Positions 45,456-53,493 of a stretch of DNA of 64,000 nucleotides are shown here, one piece after another (positions within the stretch are counted from its first letter, which is position 1; each line of letters starts with the position of its first letter). The notes beneath the pieces were generated by a model. That model did no database searches. It saw nothing but the letters and a program-made list of their open reading frames with translations, and was not told the DNA's origin. The translations under genes were made by a program, and so were the position numbers. Source of the stretch: VRUE01 sp963796705. Its GTDB lineage: Bacteria > Actinomycetota > Thermoleophilia > Solirubrobacterales > 70-9. The DNA is taken from the NCBI GenBank assembly GCA_963796705.1, contig CAWCMK010000002.1, positions 310,001 to 374,000 of the forward strand, given 5' to 3'.

Positions 45456-45606
45456 GCGCGGGGGAGTGTAGCGAGCCTTCGGGGGCGGTCGGCTTCGATC
45501 TCTCAACTTCCGCCGCGCCCCTGAGTGCCGATTCTGCGAGGCGCCAGAGAAGCACGGTCGCAAACTTTGGCTTCCGCAGAGGTCCCTTACACATTCCCAA
45601 GGGCTG

Positions 45607-45641
45607 TTGATCGTATTGACAAAATAAGCTAGATTGTCAAT
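45607..45641 (+). promoter_or_regulatory. alkB promoter with overlapping inverted-repeat operator
   Basis: A -35 element TTGATC (45607-45612) and a -10 element TAGATT (45630-45635) are 17 bases apart. An inverted repeat ATTGACA (45615-45621) with TGTCAAT (45635-45641) covers the spacer and the -10 box. A repressor bound there would block RNA polymerase. A third TTGACA half site lies at 45664, beside the AAGGAGG ribosome-binding site. The TetR regulator of the same operon is the likely ligand. Confidence 0.75.
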
Positions 45642-45682
45642 CGCCCTTACGCAAACCATTGATTTGACAAGGAGGAGCGCGC

Positions 45683-46885
45683 ATGGAGGCGGCAGGCCAT
45701 TCCCACGAGCACGAAAGCGGCCCCGACCTGGAGCTCAACCCCGCCGCCTGGACGGACGGCAAGCGCTACGCGTGGCTGCTCGGGTTGATCATCCCCTTCG
45801 CCCCATTCATCGCCTGGGGCTCGGTGGAAGCGACCGGCTTGCAGGGCTTCTGGTTCTTCGGGCCGCTGCTCGTTTTCGGCATCTTCCCGATCCTCGACAT
45901 CGCGATCGGCGTCGATCCCACGAATCCGCCGGACAGCGTGCTCAAGTGGCTCGAGCAGGACCGCTATTACCGCTGGTGCACCTATCTGTTCATCCCCGTC
46001 CAGTACGCCGGCCTCCTCTTCGCCTGTTATCTGTGGTCGAGCGGCGATCTCTCCATCCTCGAGAGCCTTGGCCTCGCCGTGACGATGGGTGTCGTCGGCG
46101 GAATCGCGATCAACACCGCGCACGAGCTCGGCCACAAGCGGGCCAGCGCTGAGCGCTGGCTGAGTCGCATCGCCCTAGCCCAGACCGGCTACGGACACTT
46201 CTTCATCGAGCACAACCGGGGGCACCATGTGCGCGTCGCCACCCCGGAGGATCCCGCGAGCGCGAGGCTCGGCGAGAGCTTCTGGGCGTTCCTGCCGCGC
46301 ACCGTCTACGGCAGTCTTTGGTCGGCCTGGGGAATCGAGTGCGCGCGCCTTGACCGGATGGGCAGGTCCCACTGGTCCGCGCGCAACGACATCCTCGGGG
46401 CATGGGCGATGACCGTCGCGCTCTTCGCAGCTCTCGCGATCCTCTTCGGCCCGGTGGTCCTCCCGTATCTGGTGATCCAGGCGATCCTCGGCTTCTCGCT
46501 GCTCGAGGTGGTGAACTACCTCGAGCACTATGGGCTGCTGCGCCAGCGAAAGGAAGACGGCCGCTATGAGAGGTGCCTTCCCGAACACAGTTGGAACAGC
46601 AACAACGTCGCCTCGAACGTTCTCCTCTACCACCTGCAGCGCCACTCCGACCATCACGCGAACCCGACCCGTCGCTACCAGAGCCTGCGCCACTTCAAGG
46701 AGGCCCCGCAGCTGCCCACCGGTTACGCCGGGATGATCGTGGTTGCCTGGTTCCCACCGATCTGGCGGCGAGTGATGGACCCGAGGCTGATCGAGCACTA
46801 CGAGGGCGACCTCACCCGTGCCAACATCCAGCCGCGCAAGCGGGCGAAGCTGCTGGCCCGCTACGGGCACGAGGTGCCAGCGTGA
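45683..46885 (+). CDS. alkB: Alkane 1-monooxygenase
   Basis: The 400-residue integral membrane di-iron enzyme hydroxylates alkanes to 1-alkanols. It has the eight-histidine set in NTAHELGHKRAS, EHNRGHHVRVA and LLYHLQRHSDHHANP, plus NYLEHYGLLRQ. Six hydrophobic segments lie mainly in residues 28-130 and 225-275. The start is ATG at 45683 after AAGGAGG. Its stop overlaps the rubredoxin start (GTGA), so both are made together. The N-terminus is His-rich (GHSHEHES), which is unusual but short. Confidence 0.96.
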   Translation: MEAAGHSHEHESGPDLELNPAAWTDGKRYAWLLGLIIPFAPFIAWGSVEATGLQGFWFFGPLLVFGIFPILDIAIGVDPTNPPDSVLKWLEQDRYYRWCTYLFIPVQYAGLLFACYLWSSGDLSILESLGLAVTMGVVGGIAINTAHELGHKRASAERWLSRIALAQTGYGHFFIEHNRGHHVRVATPEDPASARLGESFWAFLPRTVYGSLWSAWGIECARLDRMGRSHWSARNDILGAWAMTVALFAALAILFGPVVLPYLVIQAILGFSLLEVVNYLEHYGLLRQRKEDGRYERCLPEHSWNSNNVASNVLLYHLQRHSDHHANPTRRYQSLRHFKEAPQLPTGYAGMIVVAWFPPIWRRVMDPRLIEHYEGDLTRANIQPRKRAKLLARYGHEVPA

Positions 46886-47061
46886 GCGCCTGGGAATGCC
46901 CTACCTGCGGGTACGTCTACGACGAGGACAGGGGCCATCCTCGCGAGGGGTTCAGTCCGGGCACGCCCTTCAGCGCGGTTCCCGACGACTGGGCCTGCCC
47001 GGACTGCGGTGTCCGCGACAAGGTCGACTTCGAGCCGGTCGAGGGCGGTGAGGCCGGGTGA
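46882..47061 (+). CDS. rubA: Rubredoxin, AlkB electron donor
   Basis: This 59-residue iron protein has the four cysteines of a rubredoxin in CPTCGYVYDEDRG and WACPDCGV. It passes electrons to the di-iron centre of AlkB. The GTG start overlaps alkB by 4 bases and its stop overlaps tetR. A NAD(P)H-dependent rubredoxin reductase is not encoded next to it and must be elsewhere. Confidence 0.95.
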   Translation: MSAWECPTCGYVYDEDRGHPREGFSPGTPFSAVPDDWACPDCGVRDKVDFEPVEGGEAG

Positions 47062-47699
47062 GCAGCAGCCCCGGCCCTGCCAACTTCAACGGCGGCGCCT
47101 CGCTGACCCCCTATCCGGAGGCGGCCCGGACCCTGCTGCGGGACACGTTCTTCGGCGCCGCCCGCGACGAGCTCGAACGGCGCTCCTGGGCTCAGATCAC
47201 GATGTCGGACGTGGCTCGCACCGCCGGCGTCAGCCGCCAGACCCTCTACAAGGAGTTCGGCAGTCGTGACGAGTTCGCCCAGGCCTTTGTCATCCATGAG
47301 GGCGAGCGCTTCCTAGACGATGTCGAGACCTCCGTGCGGCGCCACCTCGAAGATCCACGGGCGGCGATCGGCGCCGCCCTTGAGACCTTCCTGCGGACCG
47401 CCGGTGAGGACCCACTGGTCGGCATCCTACTGAGAGACGACGGCACCGGAGGCATGCTGCCCTTTGTCACGACTCAGGGGATGCCGGTCGTGATCTGGGC
47501 CACGGCGCGCCTCTTTGAGACGATCCGCGAGGGCTGGCCGGAGGCGCCTCCCAAAAAGGCCCAGCTGCTGGCCGAGACCCTCGTTCGGCTCGCGATCAGC
47601 TACATCACCACGCCGAGCGCTGAGCCCGAGGAGACCGCTCGCCGGGCGGGCGAGTTGTTGGGCCCGTTCATCGATCGCGCCCTCGGGGCAGCTGCATAG
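47058..47699 (+). CDS. TetR-family regulator of the alkane operon
   Basis: The 213-residue regulator has an N-terminal helix-turn-helix, ITMSDVARTAGVSRQTLYKE, then an all-helical ligand domain. Position resembles the alkU regulators found after alkB and rubredoxin genes in actinobacteria. GTG at 47058 overlaps the rubredoxin stop, so the operon is self-regulating. The inverted repeat over the alkB promoter is its likely operator, with an alkane or fatty acid as the likely ligand. Confidence 0.92.
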   Translation: MSSSPGPANFNGGASLTPYPEAARTLLRDTFFGAARDELERRSWAQITMSDVARTAGVSRQTLYKEFGSRDEFAQAFVIHEGERFLDDVETSVRRHLEDPRAAIGAALETFLRTAGEDPLVGILLRDDGTGGMLPFVTTQGMPVVIWATARLFETIREGWPEAPPKKAQLLAETLVRLAISYITTPSAEPEETARRAGELLGPFIDRALGAAA

Positions 47700-47707
47700 G
47701 CGGCGGC

Positions 47708-48466
47708 GTGGCCGCGACATACGACAGAATCGGGCGCGGCTACACGAGGGTCCGTCGGGCCGACCCGCGAATCGCGTCCCGGGTCGAGGCGGCGCTCGGT
47801 GACGCCCGCACCGTCCTCAACGTCGGAGCCGGAGCGGGTTCCTATGAGCCTTCCGCACGCGAGGTGACCGCAGTCGAGCCCTCCGCGGTGATGATTGCCC
47901 AGCGCCCGCGAGGCGCGGCCCCGGCGATCCAGGCCGTCGCTGAAGACCTTCCCTTTGAGGCCGCCGAGTTCGACGCGACGATGGCGACGATCACAGCCCA
48001 TCACTGGCCGGACCCGCCGGCCGGCGTGCGCGAGATGATGCGCGTCGCCCGCCTCCGCGTCGTGCTCCTGACCTTCGACCCCGAGCCCCTGCGCGAGCTC
48101 TGGTTGGTCACCGAGTACTTCCCCCGGGCGTTGGAGATCCACGCCGAGGCGATGCTCCCGATCGAGGAGCAGGCGGCGATGTTCAAGGGCGCGGCGAGGG
48201 TCTCAGTGGAGGCCGTGCCGGTGCCGAACGGTTGCACGGACCTATTCTTCTGCGCCCTCTGGGACCGTCCCGAGCTGCACCTGGACCCCGAGGTGCGCCA
48301 GGGGAGCTCGGTCTGGCATGCGATGGACGCCGAGGAGGTCGCGGCCGGGCTCGCCGCCCTGCGGTCGGATCTCAAGAGCGGCAGCTGGGACGAGCGCCAC
48401 GGTCGGCTCCGTGAAGCTCCCGAGCTCGACGTAGGTCTGCGCCTGCTGGTCGCCGAGCTCGCCTGA
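47708..48466 (+). CDS. SAM-dependent methyltransferase (class I), paralogue of the one at 51380
   Basis: The 252-residue protein has the Rossmann-type SAM motif VLNVGAGAGSYEP, then VEPSAVMIAQRP, and motif IV ATITAHHWPD. It begins YDRIGRGYTRVRRADPRIAS. It is closely similar across its length to the protein encoded at 51380-52129 on the other strand. The acceptor is unknown; the pattern is seen in small-molecule or quinone-type methyltransferases. GTG at 47708 is 8 bases after the TetR stop. Confidence 0.85.
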   Translation: MAATYDRIGRGYTRVRRADPRIASRVEAALGDARTVLNVGAGAGSYEPSAREVTAVEPSAVMIAQRPRGAAPAIQAVAEDLPFEAAEFDATMATITAHHWPDPPAGVREMMRVARLRVVLLTFDPEPLRELWLVTEYFPRALEIHAEAMLPIEEQAAMFKGAARVSVEAVPVPNGCTDLFFCALWDRPELHLDPEVRQGSSVWHAMDAEEVAAGLAALRSDLKSGSWDERHGRLREAPELDVGLRLLVAELA

Positions 48467-48500
48467 GCGCTGGCGAAGCGGCGGGTATCTTCCGCCGTGC

Positions 48501-49088
48501 ATGGTCGCTGAGCCCGATCGGAGTCCGCTGCAGCTGCTCGCCGAGTGGATCGAGGATGCGCGCCGCCGCGGCCTTGTCCAGCCGGCATCCGTCGCCCTGG
48601 TCACGGTTGGCGCCGGGGGACGCCCGTCGGCCCGAACCGTCAGCCTCAAGCGACTCGAGGATGACGCCCTGCTCTTCACCAGCGCCCTGTGGACGCGCAA
48701 GGCCCGGGAGATCGCCGCGAATCCGCAGGTCGCCCTGTTGTTCCACTGGCCGGCGCTGGGCCGCCAAGCGCACCTCACCGGCAGCGTGGAGCTCGCCGAG
48801 CGCGCCCTCGCCGAGGAGCTCTTCGCCGAACGTGACCTGCTGCATCAACTGCAAACGGTCGTCTCGCGCCAGGGTGAGGAGGTCGAAGATCTTGATTCTT
48901 TGCGCGAGCGGCTCGGGCACCTGGCCCGTGTTCAGGAGACGCCGCCGCCCTGCCCCGATGACTGGGGCGCGCTCCGCGTTTTGCCCGATACGGTCGAGCT
49001 CTGGAGCGAAGCCGCTGACCGGATCCACGAGCGGCGGCTGTTCAGGCGTCGCGGCGCGGGATGGGAGCTGACGCTGCTGGCGCCCTAG
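48501..49088 (+). CDS. pdxH: Pyridoxamine 5'-phosphate oxidase
   Basis: The 195-residue flavoprotein makes pyridoxal 5'-phosphate. Key segments are ARTVSLKRLEDDALLFTSAL, WTRKAREIAANPQVALLFHW, RQAHLTGSVELAERALAEEL, and the C-terminal DTVELWSEAADRIHERRLFR, which binds FMN and substrate. The ATG start is at 48501. It lies 34 bases after the methyltransferase and is convergent with the GMC oxidoreductase. Confidence 0.92.
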   Translation: MVAEPDRSPLQLLAEWIEDARRRGLVQPASVALVTVGAGGRPSARTVSLKRLEDDALLFTSALWTRKAREIAANPQVALLFHWPALGRQAHLTGSVELAERALAEELFAERDLLHQLQTVVSRQGEEVEDLDSLRERLGHLARVQETPPPCPDDWGALRVLPDTVELWSEAADRIHERRLFRRRGAGWELTLLAP

Positions 49089-49095
49089 TTGATCG

Positions 49096-50676
49096 CTAGG
49101 CGGTCGCCCCGGCGCTGCTCGCAGCCAGTGCTGCCTCGCCCTTGATCAGGTCTGCGGCCCGCTCGGCCAGCGCGATCACCGGCGCGTTCGTGTTGCCGCG
49201 TGGGACGGTCGGCATCACCGAGCAGTCGACGACGCGCAGCGCCTCGACCCCCTCGACTCGCAGTTCTCCATCGACCACCGAGCCCATCGCGCAGGTCCCC
49301 ACCGGGTGATAAATCGGAAACGTGGTGCGGGCGACGTGCGCGCGCAGCTCCTCCTCGGATTCGCCGTCGGGCACGGTCGTCGGCTGCGAACAGAAACCCT
49401 GCAGCGCGGGCTGGCGGCAGATGTCCAACGTCAACCGCAGTCCGGCCACCATGCGCTCCATGTCGCCGGGGGCGGTGTAGAACGAGTTGCGGACGATCGG
49501 CTTCGCCATCGGATCCTTGGAGGCCAGAGTTACCGAGCCACGACTCTCGGGCGTCAGCAGGCAGACCGAGGCGAAGACCCCATGGTCCTCGGGGTCGCCA
49601 AAACCTTCGTCGACGATCTGCAGGGGCACGGTGTGGAACTGGACGTCGGGGGCCTCGGCGCCCTCCCCGATGCGGGCAAAGCCGCCAGCCTCGGCGAAAT
49701 TCGAGCTGAAGGGTCCCGTCTTGGTGGCTTCGAACTCCTCCAGAGCAGCCGGCTCCAGCGCCGCCAGCAGGCTCGAGGGCTCGTTCGCCCTCCAGACCGC
49801 CCAGGCGCAGGCGTGGTCGCTGAGGTTCTGGCCGACCGCGGGCTGATCGAGCAGCGGCTCGATCTCGCGCATCGCCAGGTGTTCGGCAGGCCCGACACCG
49901 GAGAGCATCAGCAGCTGTGGAGAGTTGAAGGTGCCGCCGCTGAGGATCACCTCGCGCTCGGCCCGCAGCTCCTCCGCCTGGCCCAGCCGCGAGGCTTCGA
50001 CTCCCACCGCCCGGCTGCCCTCAAAGAGCACCCGATCGACGTGCATGAAGGGCATCACCGTGAGGTTCTCGCGCTGCGCCATCGCCGGGTGGAGGTAGGC
50101 GACCGCGGCGCTGGCCCGCAATCCATCGCGCTGGGTCACCTGATAGAGCCCGACGCCCTCCTGTTCGGTGCCGTTGAAGTCCTCGTTGCGTGCCAGCCCC
50201 GCCTCGACACCGGCCTCTACCCAGGCGGGGGAGAGGGCCATCCCCGAGCGCTGATCGGAGACCGGCAGAGGGCCGCCGACGGCGTGCCACTGCGAGGCGC
50301 CGCGCTCGTTGTCCTCGGCCCTCAGGAAGTAGGGGAAGAGGTCCTCCCAACCCCAGCCGGGCACCCCCCATTCCTCGTAGTCGCGCCGGTTGCCGCGGAT
50401 GTAGACCATCGCGTTGATCGAGGAGGAGCCGCCGAGCACCTTGCCACGCGGCAGGGCAATCCGGCGACCGCCGCAGTTGGGCTCCGGCGCCGAGACGTAG
50501 TCCCAGTCGACGTCGGTGCGCTGCAGCTGCAGGTAACCGAGCGGCACATGGATGTTCTCCTTGGTGTCGGGCCCGCCCGCCTCGAGCAGGAGGACGCTGA
50601 CGTCGGGGTCTTCGGAGAGCCTCGCGGCTAGCACGCACCCGGCCGAGCCGGCACCGACGATCACGTAGTCATACAT
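49096..50676 (-). CDS. GMC-family flavin oxidoreductase
   Basis: The 526-residue enzyme is of the choline dehydrogenase/glucose-methanol-choline type. It has the FAD site YVIVGAGSAGCVLAARLS, the GMC signature GKVLGGSSSINAMVYIRG, and the catalytic His in FPIYHPVGTCAMGSV followed by PTVPRGNTNAPVIALAERAA. It oxidises an alcohol to an aldehyde using FAD. A role in oxidising long-chain alcohols from AlkB would fit but is inference from neighbourhood only. Confidence 0.94.
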   Translation of the reverse strand: MYDYVIVGAGSAGCVLAARLSEDPDVSVLLLEAGGPDTKENIHVPLGYLQLQRTDVDWDYVSAPEPNCGGRRIALPRGKVLGGSSSINAMVYIRGNRRDYEEWGVPGWGWEDLFPYFLRAEDNERGASQWHAVGGPLPVSDQRSGMALSPAWVEAGVEAGLARNEDFNGTEQEGVGLYQVTQRDGLRASAAVAYLHPAMAQRENLTVMPFMHVDRVLFEGSRAVGVEASRLGQAEELRAEREVILSGGTFNSPQLLMLSGVGPAEHLAMREIEPLLDQPAVGQNLSDHACAWAVWRANEPSSLLAALEPAALEEFEATKTGPFSSNFAEAGGFARIGEGAEAPDVQFHTVPLQIVDEGFGDPEDHGVFASVCLLTPESRGSVTLASKDPMAKPIVRNSFYTAPGDMERMVAGLRLTLDICRQPALQGFCSQPTTVPDGESEEELRAHVARTTFPIYHPVGTCAMGSVVDGELRVEGVEALRVVDCSVMPTVPRGNTNAPVIALAERAADLIKGEAALAASSAGATA

Positions 50677-50694
50677 CCAGTCCTCCTAGGTCTT

Positions 50695-50708
50695 GCTGGC
50701 GTGCCAGC
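50695..50708 (-). promoter_or_regulatory. Short perfect palindrome before the GMC gene
   Basis: GCTGGC and GCCAGC form a perfect 6-bp inverted repeat around GT, extended by a TT/AA-type match on each side. It lies 18 bases upstream of the GMC start. It is a plausible operator, but a short palindrome in 68-70% GC DNA can be chance. Confidence 0.35.
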
Positions 50709-50765
50709 CAATCTAGTCCGCAAGGCGCGGGATGTCGAGCGACCGGCGGCGAGCGAGCCGGGTTC

Positions 50766-51365
50766 CTAGCGACCGCGGTCCAGCCGCAGCCTCAGGTTCT
50801 CGCGAACCGCCGGCCACTCGGAGTCGATCACGCTGAAGTAGGCGGAATCGCGCTGGCCGACGTCGGGAACGATCATGTGGTTGCGCATGATCCCCTCGAA
50901 CTGCGCCGGGATCGCCGCCAGGGCCCCCCGCGAGCGCTCGTTGCGCGCGTCGGTCTTGAACTCGACCCGCACGCAACCGAGCTCCTCAAAGGCGTGCTCG
51001 AGCATCAGGAGCTTTGCCTCGACGTTCGCGCCGGTGCGCCAAGCGCCCGGGTTGAGCCAGGTCCAGCCGATCTCGACGACTCTGTCCCAATCTCTGACGT
51101 TCAGGTAGCGGCTGCTTCCGACGAGCGCCCCGCTGCTGAGAAGCCGCGTTGCGAACGGCCCCTCGGAGCCCTCACGGGCGCTCTTGAGGGAGATCTCGAG
51201 CCAGCGGTCAAAGTACTCGCGCTCGGAGCCGATGTGCGCCAGCCAGCGCCAGATCTCCGGCGCCTGCGCCGCCTCCCAGAGCCCATCGGCGTGCTCCTCG
51301 GCGAGCGGCTCCAGCACCACCACTTCCCCCTCGAGGCGTTTGACCAAGCCCTCCATCGCGGCCAT
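50766..51365 (-). CDS. GNAT-family N-acetyltransferase, RimJ/RimL-like
   Basis: The protein of about 199 residues is of the RimJ/RimL-type GNAT family. It opens LEGEVVVLEPLAEEHADGLW, has EYFDRWLEISLKSAREGSEG, the core strand VGSSRYLNVRDWDRVVEIGW, and a typical RVEFKTDARNERSRGAL near the acetyl-CoA site. Two ATG codons nine bases apart are possible starts (51365 or 51356). It overlaps no other gene and lies 14 bases from the methyltransferase stop. The substrate may be a protein or small amine. Confidence 0.88.
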   Translation of the reverse strand: MAAMEGLVKRLEGEVVVLEPLAEEHADGLWEAAQAPEIWRWLAHIGSEREYFDRWLEISLKSAREGSEGPFATRLLSSGALVGSSRYLNVRDWDRVVEIGWTWLNPGAWRTGANVEAKLLMLEHAFEELGCVRVEFKTDARNERSRGALAAIPAQFEGIMRNHMIVPDVGQRDSAYFSVIDSEWPAVRENLRLRLDRGR

Positions 51366-51379
51366 TTTGCCAAGTGCTC

Positions 51380-52129
51380 TCAGCGGAGCTCGGAGACGAT
51401 CAGACGCAGGCCCACATCGAGCTCCTCGAGCTCGCCGAGGTGGCCGTTGCGCTGCTCCCAGGCGCCGGACTCGAGGTCGGCTGCAAGGCGGGCGCGGCCC
51501 CGCTCGCGGACGGTCTCCGGCAGCCGGCTCCAAACCCACATCGGCCCCACCACCTCGTTGTCGAAGACCAACTCCGGTCGGGCCCAGAGAGCGGCGAAGA
51601 AAAGGTCCGTGCAATCGTGCGGCACCGGAATCGCCTGGACGCTCGCCCCGGGCAGTTTTGCGGCGAGACCGGAGCTCGAGATTCGCTCGGCGTGCAGCCC
51701 GACGATGACCGGAAAGTAGTCGCGCACGAACCAGAGCTCGCGCAGCGGTTGCGGGTCGAAGGTGACGAGGACGATTCGTCGGCGCGCGACGCGCCGCATC
51801 TCGTTCAGACCCGCGTCAAGGTCCCTCCAGTGGTGGACCGTGAGGATGCCCATCGCCGCGTCGAAGCTCGCGTCGTCTAAGGGCAGGCGTTCGGCGCGCC
51901 CCCGCAGCGCGGGGGCGGCGCTCCGGGGGCGCTGGGAGATCATCGCCGCAGAGGGCTCGACGGCGATCACCTTGCGGTCCGTGGGCTCATAGGAGCCCGT
52001 CCCGGCGCCGACGTTGAGGACGCTCTCGGCATCTCCGAGCGCCTCCTCGATTCGGGCGGCAATCCTTGGGTCCGCTCGCCTGACCCGCCCGTAACCGGAG
52101 CCGAGCTCGTCATAGCGCGCACCCGTCAT
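51380..52129 (-). CDS. SAM-dependent methyltransferase, paralogue of the one at 47708
   Basis: The 249-residue protein has VLNVGAGTGSYEPTDRKVIA and VEPSAAMISQRPRSAAPA for SAM binding, and ILTVHHWRDLDAGL. It matches the 47708-48466 protein at nearly every conserved block, including YGRVRRADPRIAARIEEALG and VLVTFDPQPLRELWFV. The two genes are in inverted orientation with about 3 kb between them. They may act on related molecules or on the same one at two steps. Confidence 0.87.
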   Translation of the reverse strand: MTGARYDELGSGYGRVRRADPRIAARIEEALGDAESVLNVGAGTGSYEPTDRKVIAVEPSAAMISQRPRSAAPALRGRAERLPLDDASFDAAMGILTVHHWRDLDAGLNEMRRVARRRIVLVTFDPQPLRELWFVRDYFPVIVGLHAERISSSGLAAKLPGASVQAIPVPHDCTDLFFAALWARPELVFDNEVVGPMWVWSRLPETVRERGRARLAADLESGAWEQRNGHLGELEELDVGLRLIVSELR

Positions 52130-52147
52130 CGGGCGAGGATAGTCGCG

Positions 52148-52354
52148 CTACTGATCTTCGTGGCGATGGCGCAGCGCCCAGTGCTCGAGGCCGATAAAGC
52201 CGATCAAAAGGATCCCGAAGACGGCGAACGGGGCCACCCACCCGGCCGGGTGGACGATTGCCAAGACGGCGACGACGAAGGCGTCTGCGAAGAGGGCGAA
52301 GCCGATCAGCACCGGCCGCAGTGAGGCCCAGGAGTCGCCGCCGCGGCCGCTCAT
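52148..52354 (-). CDS. Small membrane protein
   Basis: The 68-residue product has two hydrophobic segments (about 14-33 and 38-58) with short charged ends. It starts MSGRGGDSWASLRPVLIGFA. It sits between dtd and the methyltransferase on the same strand, so it may share their transcript. No family is recognised. Confidence 0.55.
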   Translation of the reverse strand: MSGRGGDSWASLRPVLIGFALFADAFVVAVLAIVHPAGWVAPFAVFGILLIGFIGLEHWALRHRHEDQ

Positions 52355-52373
52355 CGCGCTGTGCCGGGGGCCC

Positions 52374-52790
52374 TCACGACTCGAGCATCAGCGTCACCGG
52401 GCCGTCGTTTACGAGCGCGACCCCCATGCAGGCTCCAAAGGCGCCGCGCTGTGCCCCGAGCCGCTCGCAGAAGCGCTCGTATAGCGGCTCGGCGACCTCG
52501 CCCGGTGCGGCGTGGCCATAGCTGGGTCGGTTCCCGCGGCTCGCATCGCCGTAGAGGGTGAACTGGCTGACGCAGAGGACCTCGCGCTCACCGAGAGGCT
52601 CGTTTAGGCGACCCTCGGCGTCGTCGAAGATCCGCAGCGCTTGGACCCGGTCGGCCAGCCGGTCGGCCTGCTCAGGACCGTCATCCTTGGCAACCCCGAG
52701 CAGGACCAACAAGCCCGGGCCGATCTGCGCGATCCGCTCCCCCTCGACGTCGACCGCGGCCTGGCTGACGCGCTGGACCAGCGCCCGCAT
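52374..52790 (-). CDS. dtd: D-aminoacyl-tRNA deacylase
   Basis: The 138-residue enzyme removes wrongly attached D-amino acids from tRNA. It has the family motifs MRALVQRVSQAAV, LCVSQFTLYGDASRGNRPSY and, at the end, VNDGPVTLMLES (the NxGPVT element). The length is normal (usually about 145). The start is ATG at 52790. Its stop overlaps no gene, and the small membrane protein gene follows. Confidence 0.95.
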   Translation of the reverse strand: MRALVQRVSQAAVDVEGERIAQIGPGLLVLLGVAKDDGPEQADRLADRVQALRIFDDAEGRLNEPLGEREVLCVSQFTLYGDASRGNRPSYGHAAPGEVAEPLYERFCERLGAQRGAFGACMGVALVNDGPVTLMLES

Positions 52791-52793
52791 CGG

Positions 52794-53279
52794 CTAGCCC
52801 TCGCCGGGGGGCCCCTGCTCGCCGTCGAAGTAATCGACGGACTCGTCGCGGCGGAAGAAGGCCCGCAGGCCGCCGCCCCGCGGCAGGCGCTCGCCGACGC
52901 CGATCTTGTCGGAGTCGGGGTAGACGACGATGTCGGGCCGGCCGCTGCTGCTGATCGCCAGAAATCTCGCCGTCTCCGGGGAGCGATTGATGATCTGGTG
53001 GGCACCCTGCTCACCGACGGGGAAGCGGAGCGCCTCGCCCTCCTCCAGCTCGCGCTCGCCGTTCGGCGTGCGCAGTGTCGGAGTTCCGGAAAGGACCAAC
53101 ACCAGCTCCTCGTCGGAGTAATGAAAATGGTAGGGGTAGGCCTTTTCGCCCGGCGGCACCTCCCAGAGGCTGGCGCCGATCAGCTCGCTGCCCAACTCGT
53201 AGCCGAGCCGCGCCCGCCTTGCGCGAAACCCTGGCGGCCGCTCGCCGGGCTCAAAGTGAGGTCGGTTGATGTTCGGCAC
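52794..53279 (-). CDS. Cupin-domain protein
   Basis: The 161-residue protein has one cupin domain. Motif 1 reads PYHFHYSDEELVLVLSGTPT and motif 2 is around EEGEALRFPVGEQGAHQII. A C-terminal tail (SVDYFDGE) follows. The metal-binding histidines and Glu are in place. The family includes dioxygenases and sugar-binding regulators. The stop is 3 bases from the dtd start. The function is otherwise unknown. Confidence 0.85.
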   Translation of the reverse strand: MPNINRPHFEPGERPPGFRARRARLGYELGSELIGASLWEVPPGEKAYPYHFHYSDEELVLVLSGTPTLRTPNGERELEEGEALRFPVGEQGAHQIINRSPETARFLAISSSGRPDIVVYPDSDKIGVGERLPRGGGLRAFFRRDESVDYFDGEQGPPGEG

Positions 53280-53493
53280 AACCCCATCCTATGGCGCCAA
53301 GGCGAGGGTGCCCGCGCCGCGACCAGCGCGAGGTCCGCTCAGGTGGTTGGCTCTGGGTGCGGTTGGCGCGGATCGGCGTCCTCTCGCTCTTGCCGCCCAC
53401 CGGCGCCCTCCGCGGGCTCCTCGCCGGGCCCACCCGGCGGCCGTTTCGAGGCGGTGGATAGCATCGTTGCCCAGCCAACCGAGGGAGGATTCG

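Noticed and set aside
53266..53493. Upstream extension of the alkylsulfatase frame
   Set aside because: The added residues are Arg/Pro/Ala-rich with no match, and ATG at 53494 has a good ribosome-binding site.
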